Shown: positions 9,769-18,026, counted from the stretch's first letter. The stretch is DNA of 64,000 nt from Lachnospiraceae bacterium (GCA_021199655.1 JAJQHQ010000052.1:1-64000); one strand, 5' to 3'. A program made the numbers and translations. The notes: generated from the letters alone by a model not told the origin.

Positions 9769-9943
9769 CAACAATGTCTTATCATTTTGAATTTTTTCGG
9801 CATTTTGATACACATATCCCTGTTATGTTAGAGGAACTTTTGGTTTACGGCTGTGAAATATCGATATGCTATAGTTGCATCATACCAAACAGAAACGGTT
9901 TCAAAACCGCCCACAAAAATAAGTAAAAAAGGAGAAAATGAGT

Positions 9944-10645
9944 ATGAAAACAAAAGCAAACATGAACAGAGGATTCGTTGGATGCATTCTGGTGTTTATC
10001 TTTGCAATGATGATGTCCATGCCGGTATCGGCTGCTTCTAAAGTGAAGCTGAACAAGACTTCCGCAACCGTCGTAGTCGGAAAAACCGTACAGCTGAATG
10101 TGAAAAACACCAGCAAAAAGGTAACCTGGACCTCTTCCAAAAAAAGCGTAGCGACTGTAAGCAAAAGCGGAAAGGTAACTGCCAAAAAAGCTGGTACTGC
10201 AACGATTACCGCCAAGGTTGGCTCAAAAAAGCTGAAGTGTAAAGTTACCGTGAAGTCAAATGTCTGGAATAATTCGAACGGAAACAATATTTATTCCTGG
10301 GCGGACAGTTCCTGGATATATTTGGCCATATGCAATCAGTCGCAATCCCTCAATTTTGTACATGCGCAGCCGCTGAAGATATCCTACAATTCCAAAAAGC
10401 AGCTGGTCGCACAAATTGTAGTATTAAACAAAACTCTTGGTTACAATTATTATTTTAACCAGATAACTGTAACCATCAATGACAAGAATGGCGCGCCGGT
10501 TGCTATAGGCACTTTCGACCTTGATGAGACAGTGATTTCTCCATTCGGCACCGTAACATGCGCACTGACTTTTGATGAGGGATCCACAAAACAGGTGATC
10601 AATCTGCGCAACACTGAATTCAGTTGGACTATCAGTACAAACTAA
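9944..10645 (+). CDS. Secreted protein with bacterial Ig-like group 2 domain and a SLAP-like C-terminal domain
   Basis: The ATG at 9944 is chosen because GGAG (9931-9934) is nine bases upstream; the ATG at 9938 is too close. The 233-residue product starts with a signal peptide (hydrophobic CILVFIFAMMMSM, cleavage near VSAAS). A Lys-rich Big_2 domain follows at about residues 30-105 (KLNKTSATVVVGKTVQL, SGKVTAKKAGTATITA). The last about 120 residues contain NQITVTINDKNGAPVAIGTF and a segment ending in FSWTIS, which resembles the SLAP domain of Firmicutes surface proteins; that match is tentative. The protein is probably exported and cell-wall associated. It stands alone with its own terminator at 10817 and lies at the edge of the AT-rich island. 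Confidence 0.85.
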   Translation: MKTKANMNRGFVGCILVFIFAMMMSMPVSAASKVKLNKTSATVVVGKTVQLNVKNTSKKVTWTSSKKSVATVSKSGKVTAKKAGTATITAKVGSKKLKCKVTVKSNVWNNSNGNNIYSWADSSWIYLAICNQSQSLNFVHAQPLKISYNSKKQLVAQIVVLNKTLGYNYYFNQITVTINDKNGAPVAIGTFDLDETVISPFGTVTCALTFDEGSTKQVINLRNTEFSWTISTN

Positions 10646-10816
10646 GGTCTGACGCAATTCATTGCAGATGGCAAAGAACACATAAAACGGAGGACAATAT
10701 ATAGCATAATTCTCTCGATGGTTATGATAACAGCGCATTAAACTACAAAAAACTTCTAAACGGATTGCTTGGCGTCGACTGAATTTCTTTTTTTCCTTAA
10801 TTCCATGGTTTCATTG

Positions 10817-10858
10817 ATACGGGGTGCCTCCGAAAACGGAAGCGCCCCGTATTATTTT
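10817..10858 (+). terminator. Rho-independent terminator after the Ig-like protein gene
   Basis: ATACGGGG (from 10817) pairs with CCCCGTAT (to 10852) around a GC-rich inner stem and an AAAA loop, followed by TATTTTGT. From here to about 11360 the DNA is AT-rich, and I see no convincing gene in it. Confidence 0.75.
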
Positions 10859-11422
10859 GTCCCTGAATCTGCTTTTTGCTTTTATATAGTATCTACCCTT
10901 TATCGTGCCCTTTTTCTCAATATCTTACAAAATCCTGCCAGCTTGATCGTTTCCTGCCTGTTCTACAAAAAGCTCTGCCTTTCTAAGTTTTCACAACAAT
11001 CAAAATTCTTTTCAAGAAATAATTTATTTTAAACTCCAGAATGCAATAGCATTATAAGTTATTGTTTTACAAATATATTTATTTGCGTCTGATCTGCTTA
11101 CGTTTTTTTATATTGAATTTTATTTATATACTTTTGCAACGTTATCAGGGTTGAATGTTTCATACAGAAAATTTTTTTTCAAAAAATGTGAACCATATTA
11201 GGAATAGCAGTATTTTTTGCTTCAAATGAAAATAAAAACAAGCAAAGAAGAAAATCGGTAAGGGATGATCCATATGGCAAGTACATTGTTAAGCAATCAA
11301 GGTAACGGACTTTTCACTGAAGGTTTTTAATCCTACGCTATTGCTTCTTTGATAACATCCATTATTTATAAATGTAATTCTAAATAAATTATAAAATTAC
11401 AGATTTTCTGTATGAACTTAAT

Positions 11423-11470
11423 CAAACTGTAAAAAAATCGAACATATTAATTACGTAATGTATTAATCAA
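11423..11470 (+). promoter_or_regulatory. Repeated palindromic promoter box, copy 1
   Basis: This copy holds the 17-base core ACATATTAATTACGTAA (11442-11458) followed by TTAATCAA. The same core occurs at 11876-11892 and 14135-14151, each time upstream of a unit of the island. The core contains the palindrome TTACGTAA and is near-symmetric with the TTAAT that follows. About 80 bp of upstream DNA (from about 11358) is also shared with copy 2. A shared regulator site or promoter is inferred. Confidence 0.5.
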
Positions 11471-11499
11471 TGGTTTCATGGATATCACAGAATTTAAAA

Positions 11500-11613
11500 C
11501 GGAGGTGGTTACAGTGCTGATCGTTCACTGCCGCTCTTCCCCGCAGCCGGAAGAGTATAAAAACAGTAACTCGCAGGCTAAGTAATCGGATACAGGAAAA
11601 GGCACTTTATCCG
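11500..11613 (+). promoter_or_regulatory. Structured leader RNA, copy 1, with short GTG-initiated reading frame
   Basis: A strong GGAGG (11501-11505) precedes a GTG at 11514 that opens a 23-codon frame (11514-11585). The RNA can fold two ways. In one, GGAGG pairs with CTTCC (11536-11540), TGG with CCG and CAGTG with CACTG, hiding the ribosome site and start codon. In the other, CTCTTCC (11534-11540) pairs with GGAAGAG (11549-11555), freeing it. A second hairpin, CGGATA/TATCCG, closes the leader at 11587-11613. The same layout recurs at 14194 and 15219. The encoded peptide is not conserved between copies, so the RNA is probably the functional part. Here it leads into a pseudogene. Confidence 0.55.
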
Positions 11614-11661
11614 TAAGGTTATTACGCACAATGACAATTTAATAAAGAAAGAACAACTGTT

Positions 11662-11785
11662 ATAGAAATTATAAGTGTATTAAAAGATTCGTTGCTCAAC
11701 AATTACTTCGAAACATTTGAGAATGGGATGAAAACAGCTTGAAACGGACCATGTCCAAAACGAATCTGCAGTCTACCTTTTTTTT
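11662..11785 (+). pseudogene. Decayed copy of the duplicated unknown gene (cf. 14358 and 15370)
   Basis: The sequence aligns with the start of the 15370 gene, but the ATG has become ATA (11662-11664). It then encodes DSLLNNYFETFENGMK, matching the paralogs' SLLNNYFKTYEDGMT. After GMK the frame stops (TGA 11740-11742), and the DNA jumps to sequence resembling the paralogs' last codons (ACCATGTCCAAAACGAAT at about 11748-11765). About 600 bp of the middle is therefore missing. It follows leader copy 1 in the same order as the intact genes follow theirs. Confidence 0.7.
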
Positions 11786-11860
11786 GTAAATATTCATTAT
11801 TTATAAATGTAATTCTAAACAAATTATTAAATTTAAAATTTTCTGTATGGTTTTTTCTAA

Positions 11861-11903
11861 CTGCAAAAAAATCGAACATATTAATTACGTAACTGTTAAT
11901 CAA
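11861..11903 (+). promoter_or_regulatory. Repeated palindromic promoter box, copy 2, upstream of the DUF2325-like gene
   Basis: The core is identical to copy 1 (11876-11892), with AAAAAAATCGA upstream and TTAATCAA downstream. It ends 19 bases before the start codon at 11923. No structured leader lies between box and gene here, unlike the units at 11.5 and 14.2 kb. Confidence 0.5.
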
Positions 11904-11922
11904 GCATCGAAAGGAGATAAAA

Positions 11923-13965
11923 ATGTTCAGAAAAGAACTTATCGAAAAAATGGACGATTTAAAGGAATGCATAATCATGCCTTCCAACAGGTACGAGTTA
12001 TTGGCAGATTGCCTGCCACAGCCTGCAGAGAATTACAACGCGGGAAAAGATCCTTATATTAAGGCTTGCTTTAAATATCTTTCGCCTGCTTCAAAAGGCT
12101 TTAAACAGTACATCGATTGTGTATCGCTTACCATCGCTCTTGCTCTGGCAAAGGGTTACATGACTGAACCAACAGTTGGGCAAATGCTTGACATGCTGGA
12201 GAAAAGTGGCTACACGGCCGAAGAAATGGAAAAGTACGTCGCTGATGACTCTATTATGGAAGAAATGCAAATGTATGTTACCGATGATACTGATCTCAAA
12301 GTGGACGAATTCCTCGCGACGCAAAAATCATTTTTGCCAACAATTTTTTTGCTGTCACGTGTTATATCAGATGTATTGGATGATAAATCCGAGTGGGCAA
12401 AATACAAAAATGGCTGGGAGAGCAAAACACTCACACCATCCTCATCATCTTCTTTACGCCGTCTGCGTGAGCTGACAATATATATGGAACAGAACGGCCT
12501 GTTGTTTCTTGATGAAGATGCTTCCGAAAAATACAAAGAATTTGTAATAATCCATTCGTGGGCATACTTAAGATCAATAAGCATTAAAAGGCAGGAAGAA
12601 TCCATTTCGATTAAAATTGCGCAGGAAATGAATACACGCACCACCAGATTCGAGAAAATCAAAAAACGTTTTGAAAAAAAAGAACAGCATAGGCTACCTG
12701 ACAACGATTTTGATATGAGTGATTGTATAAAAATGAAAGAACTCTCTAATGAAATGGATAATTTCGAGGCTGAGATGAATTCTCTGCAGAAAGAAGTTTC
12801 TGATATTACAAACTATTTATCGGAAGAAACTTCCGAAAGAATGAATCAAATCCTTCCTGAGGAAATTGACAACATCATTGTAATTGCTATGGGTGCATTT
12901 CAGGCGATTCTTGCTAATGATGAAATCTTCAGACTGGCAATTGGGCAGGCGGTTTTGAATCTTTTTGTATCAATAAGTGAATATACGTTTTCCTTGAATC
13001 ATGCCGAAACCTCCGACTTTGATAATACAAACGATTTAAATGACGCATCTTTATCGAAAGAAAACAAGTCAGGCATTACAGTCACATATCCAAAAGATAT
13101 GGAGGCTGCCAGAATACATACAAAAGAGATTACGTCAAAAATACAGATGCAAATCTCCGAACAACAGGAAATTTGGGCCCAGATAGAGCAGGCATGGAAA
13201 GAAAACCAAGGTTTGCAGTGTGAGCACAAGGAACTTATGGAAAAAATCAATAAATTGAATGGCACTGAAGCTAAAACCATTTCAAACATTGTGAAAAACA
13301 GCAAAAAAGATCTGACAGTCAATGCGGATACCACAAAGCTCTACAAAGATATTTCCGAAATACTGCGTAACAATCCTGCTCTGTCTGCAAACAGCAATTC
13401 GGGGCAATGGGCTTCTTCTGGTGAATTTACAGAGGCAAGGCTTCAAGAGGAAGATGCTCATAAAGAAGAAATGGAACGCATACTGAAGAAACTTAAAAAA
13501 ACAAATTCCCATTTATCTTACGATGTTTCAAAGATGCAGGACGAATATAGGGTACTGAAGAAGTATATCGGCAATACAAAGAAAGAACCAACTTTAACGA
13601 AAGAAATGGCTACTACAGACAATGCCGGAAAGGCCCCGATTCAGGTCCTTGATGGCGCAGTCGAAAAAACCGCAGACAATACAACGGGTATAAGTATGCT
13701 GTTCATTGGTGGCCGGAACAGCATTCGCGGGGATTTAAAAGAGAATCCAGATTTACATCTCGCAAGAATGTCAAACAAGCCGGATATTAAATCCTGCAGG
13801 AACTACGATATGGCGGTTGTCCAGACCGATTACCTTGGGCATAGTGACTATCATGCCTATAAAAATGCCTGCAAAAAATATGGTGTGAAATTAATTCATT
13901 CAAACAACAACAATACAGAACGCTTTATGGATTTAATCCGTACGGAGACAGAAAAGAAAGGATAA
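11923..13965 (+). CDS. Coiled-coil protein with C-terminal DUF2325-like domain
   Basis: The protein has 680 residues, and AAGGAG lies six bases before the ATG. There is no signal peptide or membrane helix. The N-terminal about 200 residues are mixed helical (region near MPSNRYELLADCLPQP). Long charged heptad-like stretches at about 210-300 and 395-560 predict coiled coils. The last about 85 residues (592-672) fit the DUF2325 pattern: MLFIGGRNSIRG, then YDMAVVQTDYLGHSDYHAYK, then ACKKYGVKLIHS. The biochemical role of DUF2325 is not established to my knowledge. The gene lies in an AT-rich island next to an integrase and shares promoter box and 3' flank with the neighbouring duplicated genes, so it behaves as one unit of the same array. 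A role in an accessory or conflict system is possible but unproved. Confidence 0.8.
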   Translation: MFRKELIEKMDDLKECIIMPSNRYELLADCLPQPAENYNAGKDPYIKACFKYLSPASKGFKQYIDCVSLTIALALAKGYMTEPTVGQMLDMLEKSGYTAEEMEKYVADDSIMEEMQMYVTDDTDLKVDEFLATQKSFLPTIFLLSRVISDVLDDKSEWAKYKNGWESKTLTPSSSSSLRRLRELTIYMEQNGLLFLDEDASEKYKEFVIIHSWAYLRSISIKRQEESISIKIAQEMNTRTTRFEKIKKRFEKKEQHRLPDNDFDMSDCIKMKELSNEMDNFEAEMNSLQKEVSDITNYLSEETSERMNQILPEEIDNIIVIAMGAFQAILANDEIFRLAIGQAVLNLFVSISEYTFSLNHAETSDFDNTNDLNDASLSKENKSGITVTYPKDMEAARIHTKEITSKIQMQISEQQEIWAQIEQAWKENQGLQCEHKELMEKINKLNGTEAKTISNIVKNSKKDLTVNADTTKLYKDISEILRNNPALSANSNSGQWASSGEFTEARLQEEDAHKEEMERILKKLKKTNSHLSYDVSKMQDEYRVLKKYIGNTKKEPTLTKEMATTDNAGKAPIQVLDGAVEKTADNTTGISMLFIGGRNSIRGDLKENPDLHLARMSNKPDIKSCRNYDMAVVQTDYLGHSDYHAYKNACKKYGVKLIHSNNNNTERFMDLIRTETEKKG

Positions 13966-14124
13966 CATTAAAAAAACAAAAGCTGTGAGTGTCCAGAATG
14001 AATCTGTAGTCTATCACATAGCAAAACGTCTTACGCAAGATAGAGGCCATATATTTATAAGATTTTCTTATAGATAAGCATAATGTTATATAAAAATTTT
14101 ATAAATGATTTTATTCCACAATGT

Positions 14125-14163
14125 GAAAAATCCTACATATTAATTACGTAATTTATTAATCAA
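14125..14163 (+). promoter_or_regulatory. Repeated palindromic promoter box, copy 3
   Basis: The core ACATATTAATTACGTAA at 14135-14151 is followed by TTAATCAA and then leader copy 2. The gap from 13966 to here carries a remnant similar to the pseudogene's 3' flank (13985-14012, AATGAATCTGTAGTCTA) and is otherwise AT-rich with no gene. Confidence 0.5.
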
Positions 14164-14193
14164 AGGTTTCACAGATATTACAGATCTTAGAAT

Positions 14194-14307
14194 GGAGGTG
14201 GTTGCAGTGCTGATGATCCACTGCCGCTCTTCCCCGCAGCCGGAAGAGTATTAAAAAGGAAACTCACAGACAAATCAGTCGGATATGGCCAGAAGGCAGC
14301 TTATCCG
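14194..14307 (+). promoter_or_regulatory. Structured leader RNA, copy 2, upstream of the first duplicated gene
   Basis: GGAGG (14194-14198) precedes a GTG at 14207 that opens only a 15-codon frame (stop 14252-14254). Both alternative folds of copy 1 are kept: CAGTG (14205-14209) with CACTG (14219-14223) and GGAGG with CTTCC, versus CTCTTCC (14227-14233) with GGAAGAG (14242-14248). CGGATA/TATCCG closes at 14280-14307. The downstream gene starts at 14358 with its own AAAGGA site. Confidence 0.55.
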
Positions 14308-14357
14308 TATGTATGATCATTGCACAAAAAAAATAATTAAAGAAAGGACTTAAGATC

Positions 14358-15089
14358 ATGAAGAAAATTTCAGAAAACTTATCAATCGACAACAATACCA
14401 AAACATCTGAGGATGCGATGACTCCCATCTCCAAGAAGGAAATCACCGAAAAACTGTTACTCAACAATTATTTCAAAACATATGAAGATGGAATGACTTT
14501 CAGTTCCATCATCGATGGCAAGGAAGCCCTTTGGGTATATCATCGGAAGGACTGTAAAAAAGAAGAATATCCGGAGGTTTGCGACCGCACTGAAGCAGAT
14601 GCAATTTTGCTGAAGGGGTATGACGGAAACCACAACGTAGAAGAAACAATTGAACTGGACGACGCATGTGAAAATCATCCGGCCCTGGCTGCAATCGATA
14701 CTGATCTGCGCAAGTTATTCGGGGATCTCCTGTCATCCGGGACCAGAATCACTGAGACTTTATTACTCGACGGTTACACTGGCCTGTACCGCAACACGAC
14801 CTTCTTTGCCTCTACGATTGAAGGCAAGGTATTTGTGTGGTCATACCGCTGCGGCGATCATGAAGATGGTTTCGATATGGAAACCAATAACCGTAAGGAC
14901 AATGCAAAAATCGTTCTGTCATTTGACCGTTTCTGGACCATCGAGCTGGATGATACATGCGAAAGCCATCCGGCATTGACAGCGATTGCGGATGATTTAC
15001 GCGCAATTTCGGGCAATCCAGAAATTGTAGATTTCCTGGGTTATGACGAAAACCTCTGGAACTGGGCCATGTCCAAGATGAATGTGTAA
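14358..15089 (+). CDS. Duplicated unknown protein, long form, with two internal repeats
   Basis: The protein has 243 residues; AAAGGA lies about ten bases before the ATG. No family is recognised. It contains two repeats of about 90 residues, at about 29-123 and 131-219. Shared landmarks are ITEKLLLNNY versus ITETLLLDGY, TFSSIIDGKEALWVY versus TFFASTIEGKVFVWSY, and TIELDDACENHPAL versus TIELDDTCESHPAL. The end is WNWAMSKMNV. No signal, membrane helix or catalytic motif is seen; the acidic globular repeats would suit a binding or immunity-type protein, which is speculation. The gene at 15370 is a very close copy lacking the first about 25 residues, so the duplication is recent. Both follow a structured leader and are followed by two hairpins. 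Confidence 0.8.
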   Translation: MKKISENLSIDNNTKTSEDAMTPISKKEITEKLLLNNYFKTYEDGMTFSSIIDGKEALWVYHRKDCKKEEYPEVCDRTEADAILLKGYDGNHNVEETIELDDACENHPALAAIDTDLRKLFGDLLSSGTRITETLLLDGYTGLYRNTTFFASTIEGKVFVWSYRCGDHEDGFDMETNNRKDNAKIVLSFDRFWTIELDDTCESHPALTAIADDLRAISGNPEIVDFLGYDENLWNWAMSKMNV

Positions 15090-15117
15090 TTGATCACACA
15101 ACAACGCGCTCTGTACA

Positions 15118-15207
15118 GACAGGGTTAATGCTGAACAGTAATCCTGTCTGCTACATATGGTCGGTGCAGGAAGTTCCGTGATTGTGGGCTGTTTAGCCCG
15201 CAATCAC
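15118..15207 (+). promoter_or_regulatory. Pair of conserved hairpins after the first duplicated gene
   Basis: The first hairpin pairs GACAGGGTTA (15118-15127) with TAATCCTGTC (15139-15148), with one G-T pair. The second pairs GTGATTGTGGGCT with AGCCCGCAATCAC around GTTT (15178-15207), 13 pairs. Neither has a T-run after it, so they may stabilise or process RNA rather than stop transcription. The same pair recurs at 16061-16150, where the first stem is fully Watson-Crick. Confidence 0.6.
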
Positions 15208-15218
15208 AGATCTAGAAC

Positions 15219-15331
15219 GGAGGTGGTCGAAGTGCTGATCATTCGCTGCCGCTCTTCCCCGTAGTCGGAAGTGCATAAAAACAGTAACTCGCAGGCTAAG
15301 TAATCGGATACAGACAAAAATATTTTATCCG
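15219..15331 (+). promoter_or_regulatory. Structured leader RNA, copy 3, upstream of the second duplicated gene
   Basis: GGAGG lies at 15219-15223 and GTG at 15232, but the frame ends after ten codons (TAG 15262-15264), so no peptide is conserved. The stems survive by substitution: AGTG pairs with CGCT through a G-T pair, and the CTTCC/GGAAG hairpin (15254-15271) is kept. CGGATA/TATCCG closes at 15305-15331. No promoter box precedes it, so this unit probably depends on readthrough from the one before. Confidence 0.5.
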
Positions 15332-15369
15332 TATGGTCATTACATACAAAAAAGAAAGGAACAATCATT

Positions 15370-16032
15370 ATGGAAATAATGAATATATCAGAAGAATCGT
15401 TACTCAACAATTATTTCAAAACATATGAAGATGGAATGACTTTCAGTTCCATCATCGATGGCAAGGAAGCCCTTTGGGTATATCATCGGAAGGACTGTAA
15501 AAAAGAAGAATATCCGGAGGTTTGTAACCGCGCTGAAGCAGATGCAATTTTGCTGAAGGGATATGACGGAAACTACAACGTAGAAGAAACGATTGAACTG
15601 GACGACGCATGTGAAAATCATCCGACCCTGGCTGTGATCGATACCGATCTGCGCAAGTTATTCGGGGATCTTCTGGCATCTGGGACCAGGATCACTGAGA
15701 CCTTATTACTCGATGGTTACACCGGTCTGTACCGCAACACGACTTTCTTTGCTTCTACGATTGAAGGCAAGGAAATTGCGTGGTCATACCGCTGCGGCGA
15801 TCACGAAGATGGTTTCAATCTGGAAACCAATAACCGTAAGGAGAATGCAGAAATCGTTCTGACATTTGACCGTTTCTGGACCATCGGGCTGGATGACACA
15901 TGTAAAAAACATCCGGCATTGTCAGCGATTGCGGACGATTTACGTGCAATTTCGGGTAATCTAGAAATTGTAAATTTCCTGGGTTATGACGAAAACCTCT
16001 GGAACTGGGCCATGTCTAAGATGAATGTGTAA
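15370..16032 (+). CDS. Duplicated unknown protein, short form
   Basis: The protein has 220 residues; the ATG has GAAAGGA nine bases upstream. From SLLNNYFKTYEDG to the final WAMSKMNV it is nearly identical to the 14358 product, with scattered substitutions (for example DMETNNRKDNAK to NLETNNRKENAE). Its N terminus is a short MEIMNISEE instead of the longer leader of its paralog. It carries the same two internal repeats of about 90 residues. The function is unknown. The high nucleotide identity of gene, leader and 3' hairpins shows that a whole unit of about 950 bp was copied. Confidence 0.8.
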   Translation: MEIMNISEESLLNNYFKTYEDGMTFSSIIDGKEALWVYHRKDCKKEEYPEVCNRAEADAILLKGYDGNYNVEETIELDDACENHPTLAVIDTDLRKLFGDLLASGTRITETLLLDGYTGLYRNTTFFASTIEGKEIAWSYRCGDHEDGFNLETNNRKENAEIVLTFDRFWTIGLDDTCKKHPALSAIADDLRAISGNLEIVNFLGYDENLWNWAMSKMNV

Positions 16033-16060
16033 TTGATCACATAGTAACACGCTCCGTACA

Positions 16061-16150
16061 GACAGGGTTAATGCTGAACAGTAACCCTGTCAGCTACATA
16101 TGGTCGGCGCAGGAAGAACCGTGATTGTGGGCTGTTTAGCCCGCAATCAC
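16061..16150 (+). promoter_or_regulatory. Pair of conserved hairpins after the second duplicated gene
   Basis: GACAGGGTTA (16061-16070) pairs perfectly with TAACCCTGTC (16082-16091). GTGATTGTGGGCT pairs with AGCCCGCAATCAC at 16121-16150. A decayed fourth leader follows at 16162-16225 (GAGG, CAGTG, GTG at 16179) with no intact gene behind it. Confidence 0.6.
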
Positions 16151-16403
16151 AGATTTAAAAACAGAGGTAGTTGTTACAGTGCTGACAATTCACAACCGTT
16201 ATTCTCTAAAGCAGGAGAAATACACACTGCCCCCCTGTTCACATTTTCTATCTATTTGCATTTCCAGAAGCTCCTTTGGAATTATTCTCGCCACTTGATG
16301 TGTTCATAACAGCTTCTGAGTATTTGAATTTTCGATATTTTTTACTTTATCGGACATATTGATAAAGGGATACTTCCCTAATCTGAGAAAGGAGGCAAAA
16401 GCC

Positions 16404-16595
16404 ATGTTGGATGATTATCTGGATGTGCTGACGATTAATGATACAGCAACTGTTCTGCGTATCAGCCGTCGATCTGTGATGCGGTTGATGGACGAGGGTA
16501 AACTCGAATACCGTAAAATCGGAAGGATATATAGAATCAGCAAAAAAGCAATTTTGGATTATCTGTACAATACTACAGATTCGGTCAATCCGTAA
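16404..16595 (+). CDS. Excisionase-like helix-turn-helix protein
   Basis: The start at 16404 has GGAGG eight bases upstream; the upstream in-frame ATG at 16359 lacks such a site. The 63-residue product fits the small excisionase/MerR-type DNA-binding family: LTINDTATVLRISRRSVMRL forms the helix-turn-helix, followed by LEYRKIGRIYRISKKAILDYL, the usual wing. Such proteins steer the matching integrase towards excision. It lies 84 bp before the integrase, the usual xis-int arrangement of integrative elements. Confidence 0.85.
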   Translation: MLDDYLDVLTINDTATVLRISRRSVMRLMDEGKLEYRKIGRIYRISKKAILDYLYNTTDSVNP

Positions 16596-16679
16596 AATTT
16601 ATTGCATTACATACACGGGCCGTGCTAGAATATTATTGCATTGTACGGCCCGTCACACATAGACAGGAGGATAATAAGG

Positions 16680-17911
16680 ATGACGGGTAGTTTAATAATA
16701 AAAACAACAACTTCCGGGAAGGATTTTTTTACGTACAGCTTTCTTACAAGGATCCTCTTACGCAGTCCTGGAAAAAGAAACAGATAAAGACCGGTCTGGA
16801 AGTAAAGGGCAACAAACGAAAAGCGGAAAACCAGGTCAAAGAAATGATTGAAAAGTATTCTTATCTGGAGCAGCCGGCTTTGTCCCAGTCCGGTATTGAC
16901 CCGGATATTGAGCTCTGCGACTTTCTTGACATCTGGCTGAAGAAAAAGGAGTCTGAAATATGCGGAAATACCCATGATACATATTGCAGTCGCACTTCAG
17001 CCATCAGACGTTACTTCACACCTATGCATATAAAGCTCCGGGATGTTACGCCTTCTGTGCTGGATGAGTTTTACCAGTATTGCCTGACTTCAGGCAAGGT
17101 CAGCCAGAAAGATCAGAGCCTCAGCCCGCTTTCTGTACGCAGTGTGCAAAGTATACGGAGCATACTTTATGCTGTATATGATTATGCTGTTATCAAGCTC
17201 GGGTTTCCGAATAACCCGGTAATCAAAGTAAAATTCACAAACAAGAAGAGTAAGGATTATGCTGAGGAAATGCTGTTTCTGACGGAAGATGAAATCCGGG
17301 AGATGCTCTGTTTTCTCGATGAGCATTATCCATTCCTCAAGCCGATTGCTTTCGTCGGTGTTTACTATGGTCTGCGCCGGGAGGAAATTCTCGGTCTGAA
17401 ATGGCCGGCAGTCAATTACAAGAATAAGGTTCTGACGATATGCCATACGGTAACCGGCAACAGTACCATCTACGAATCGGACCGGACAAAGACCATAGCC
17501 GGACGCCGTATGTTGAACCTTTTCCCTACAGCGGAGCTGTGTTTCAATAAGCTGAAACAGCAGCAGGAAGAAAACCGCGCTTTCTTTGGCAATACTTATC
17601 ATGATACACAAAATTATGTCTTCACGCATGAGGATGGGCGTCCCTATCGCCCGGATTATATTACCAGTACGTTTTCACGCGCCATGAGGGAATTCGGCCG
17701 TCCGGAGATCACCCTGCACAAGCTGAGATACACCTGTGCTTCGCTTCTGATTGACAAAGGCTGGGATGTAAAAAAGGTGCAGTACTGGCTCGGGGACAAT
17801 GATGCAGCCACAGTGATGAATATCTACGCCCAGTATATGAAGCATAAGACCAATGCCGCAGAAAACGATCTGACGGCAATGTCAGCGTCCGTGGCAGACC
17901 TTTTTGAGTGA
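16680..17911 (+). CDS. Tyrosine recombinase (integrase), frame broken near the N terminus
   Basis: The family start MTGSL is at 16680. The frame runs for 17 codons to a run of seven T (16724-16730) and must then slip back by one base to continue as YVQLSYKDPLTQSW into the long frame that ends at 17911. The 355 codons from 16844 hold the core-binding and catalytic domains: Arg at LRREEILGLKW, then HKLRYTCAS (His and Arg of box II) and NIYAQY with the tyrosine. The second histidine, usually LGH, is Asp here (WLGDND). The slip site T TTT TTT is a canonical -1 heptamer, so programmed frameshifting, a plain mutation or a sequencing error are all possible. The gene points at tRNA-Pro 170 bp away. 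Confidence 0.85.
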
Positions 17912-18026
17912 TTTTGGCTGTTTATTGCATTCCCTTATTTTTTTTTCGGATTTTTTGCTGAATTTTTTGCTGAATTTCTGCAGACGAGCCTTTTTGGCAT
18001 CCAGATTTCAAGCCTTCGCAAAGAGC

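Noticed and set aside
11274..11330. An 18-codon frame (MASTLLSNQGNGLF...) after AAGGGATG, before the first promoter box
   Set aside because: No homolog, no repeat of it in the other units and a poor ribosome site; too short to support as a gene.
11514..15264. The GTG-started short frames in the leaders as a type I toxin or conserved leader peptide
   Set aside because: Lengths differ (23, 15, 10 codons), the peptides are not hydrophobic, and substitutions preserve pairing rather than protein.
11400..16200. The repeated units considered as a CRISPR array
   Set aside because: Repeats are hundreds of bases apart, contain genes and have no regular spacers; no cas gene is present.
16162..16360. 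A fourth intact leader and gene after the second duplicated gene
   Set aside because: The ribosome site is weakened, the second stem is lost and no paralog sequence follows, so only a decayed leader remains.
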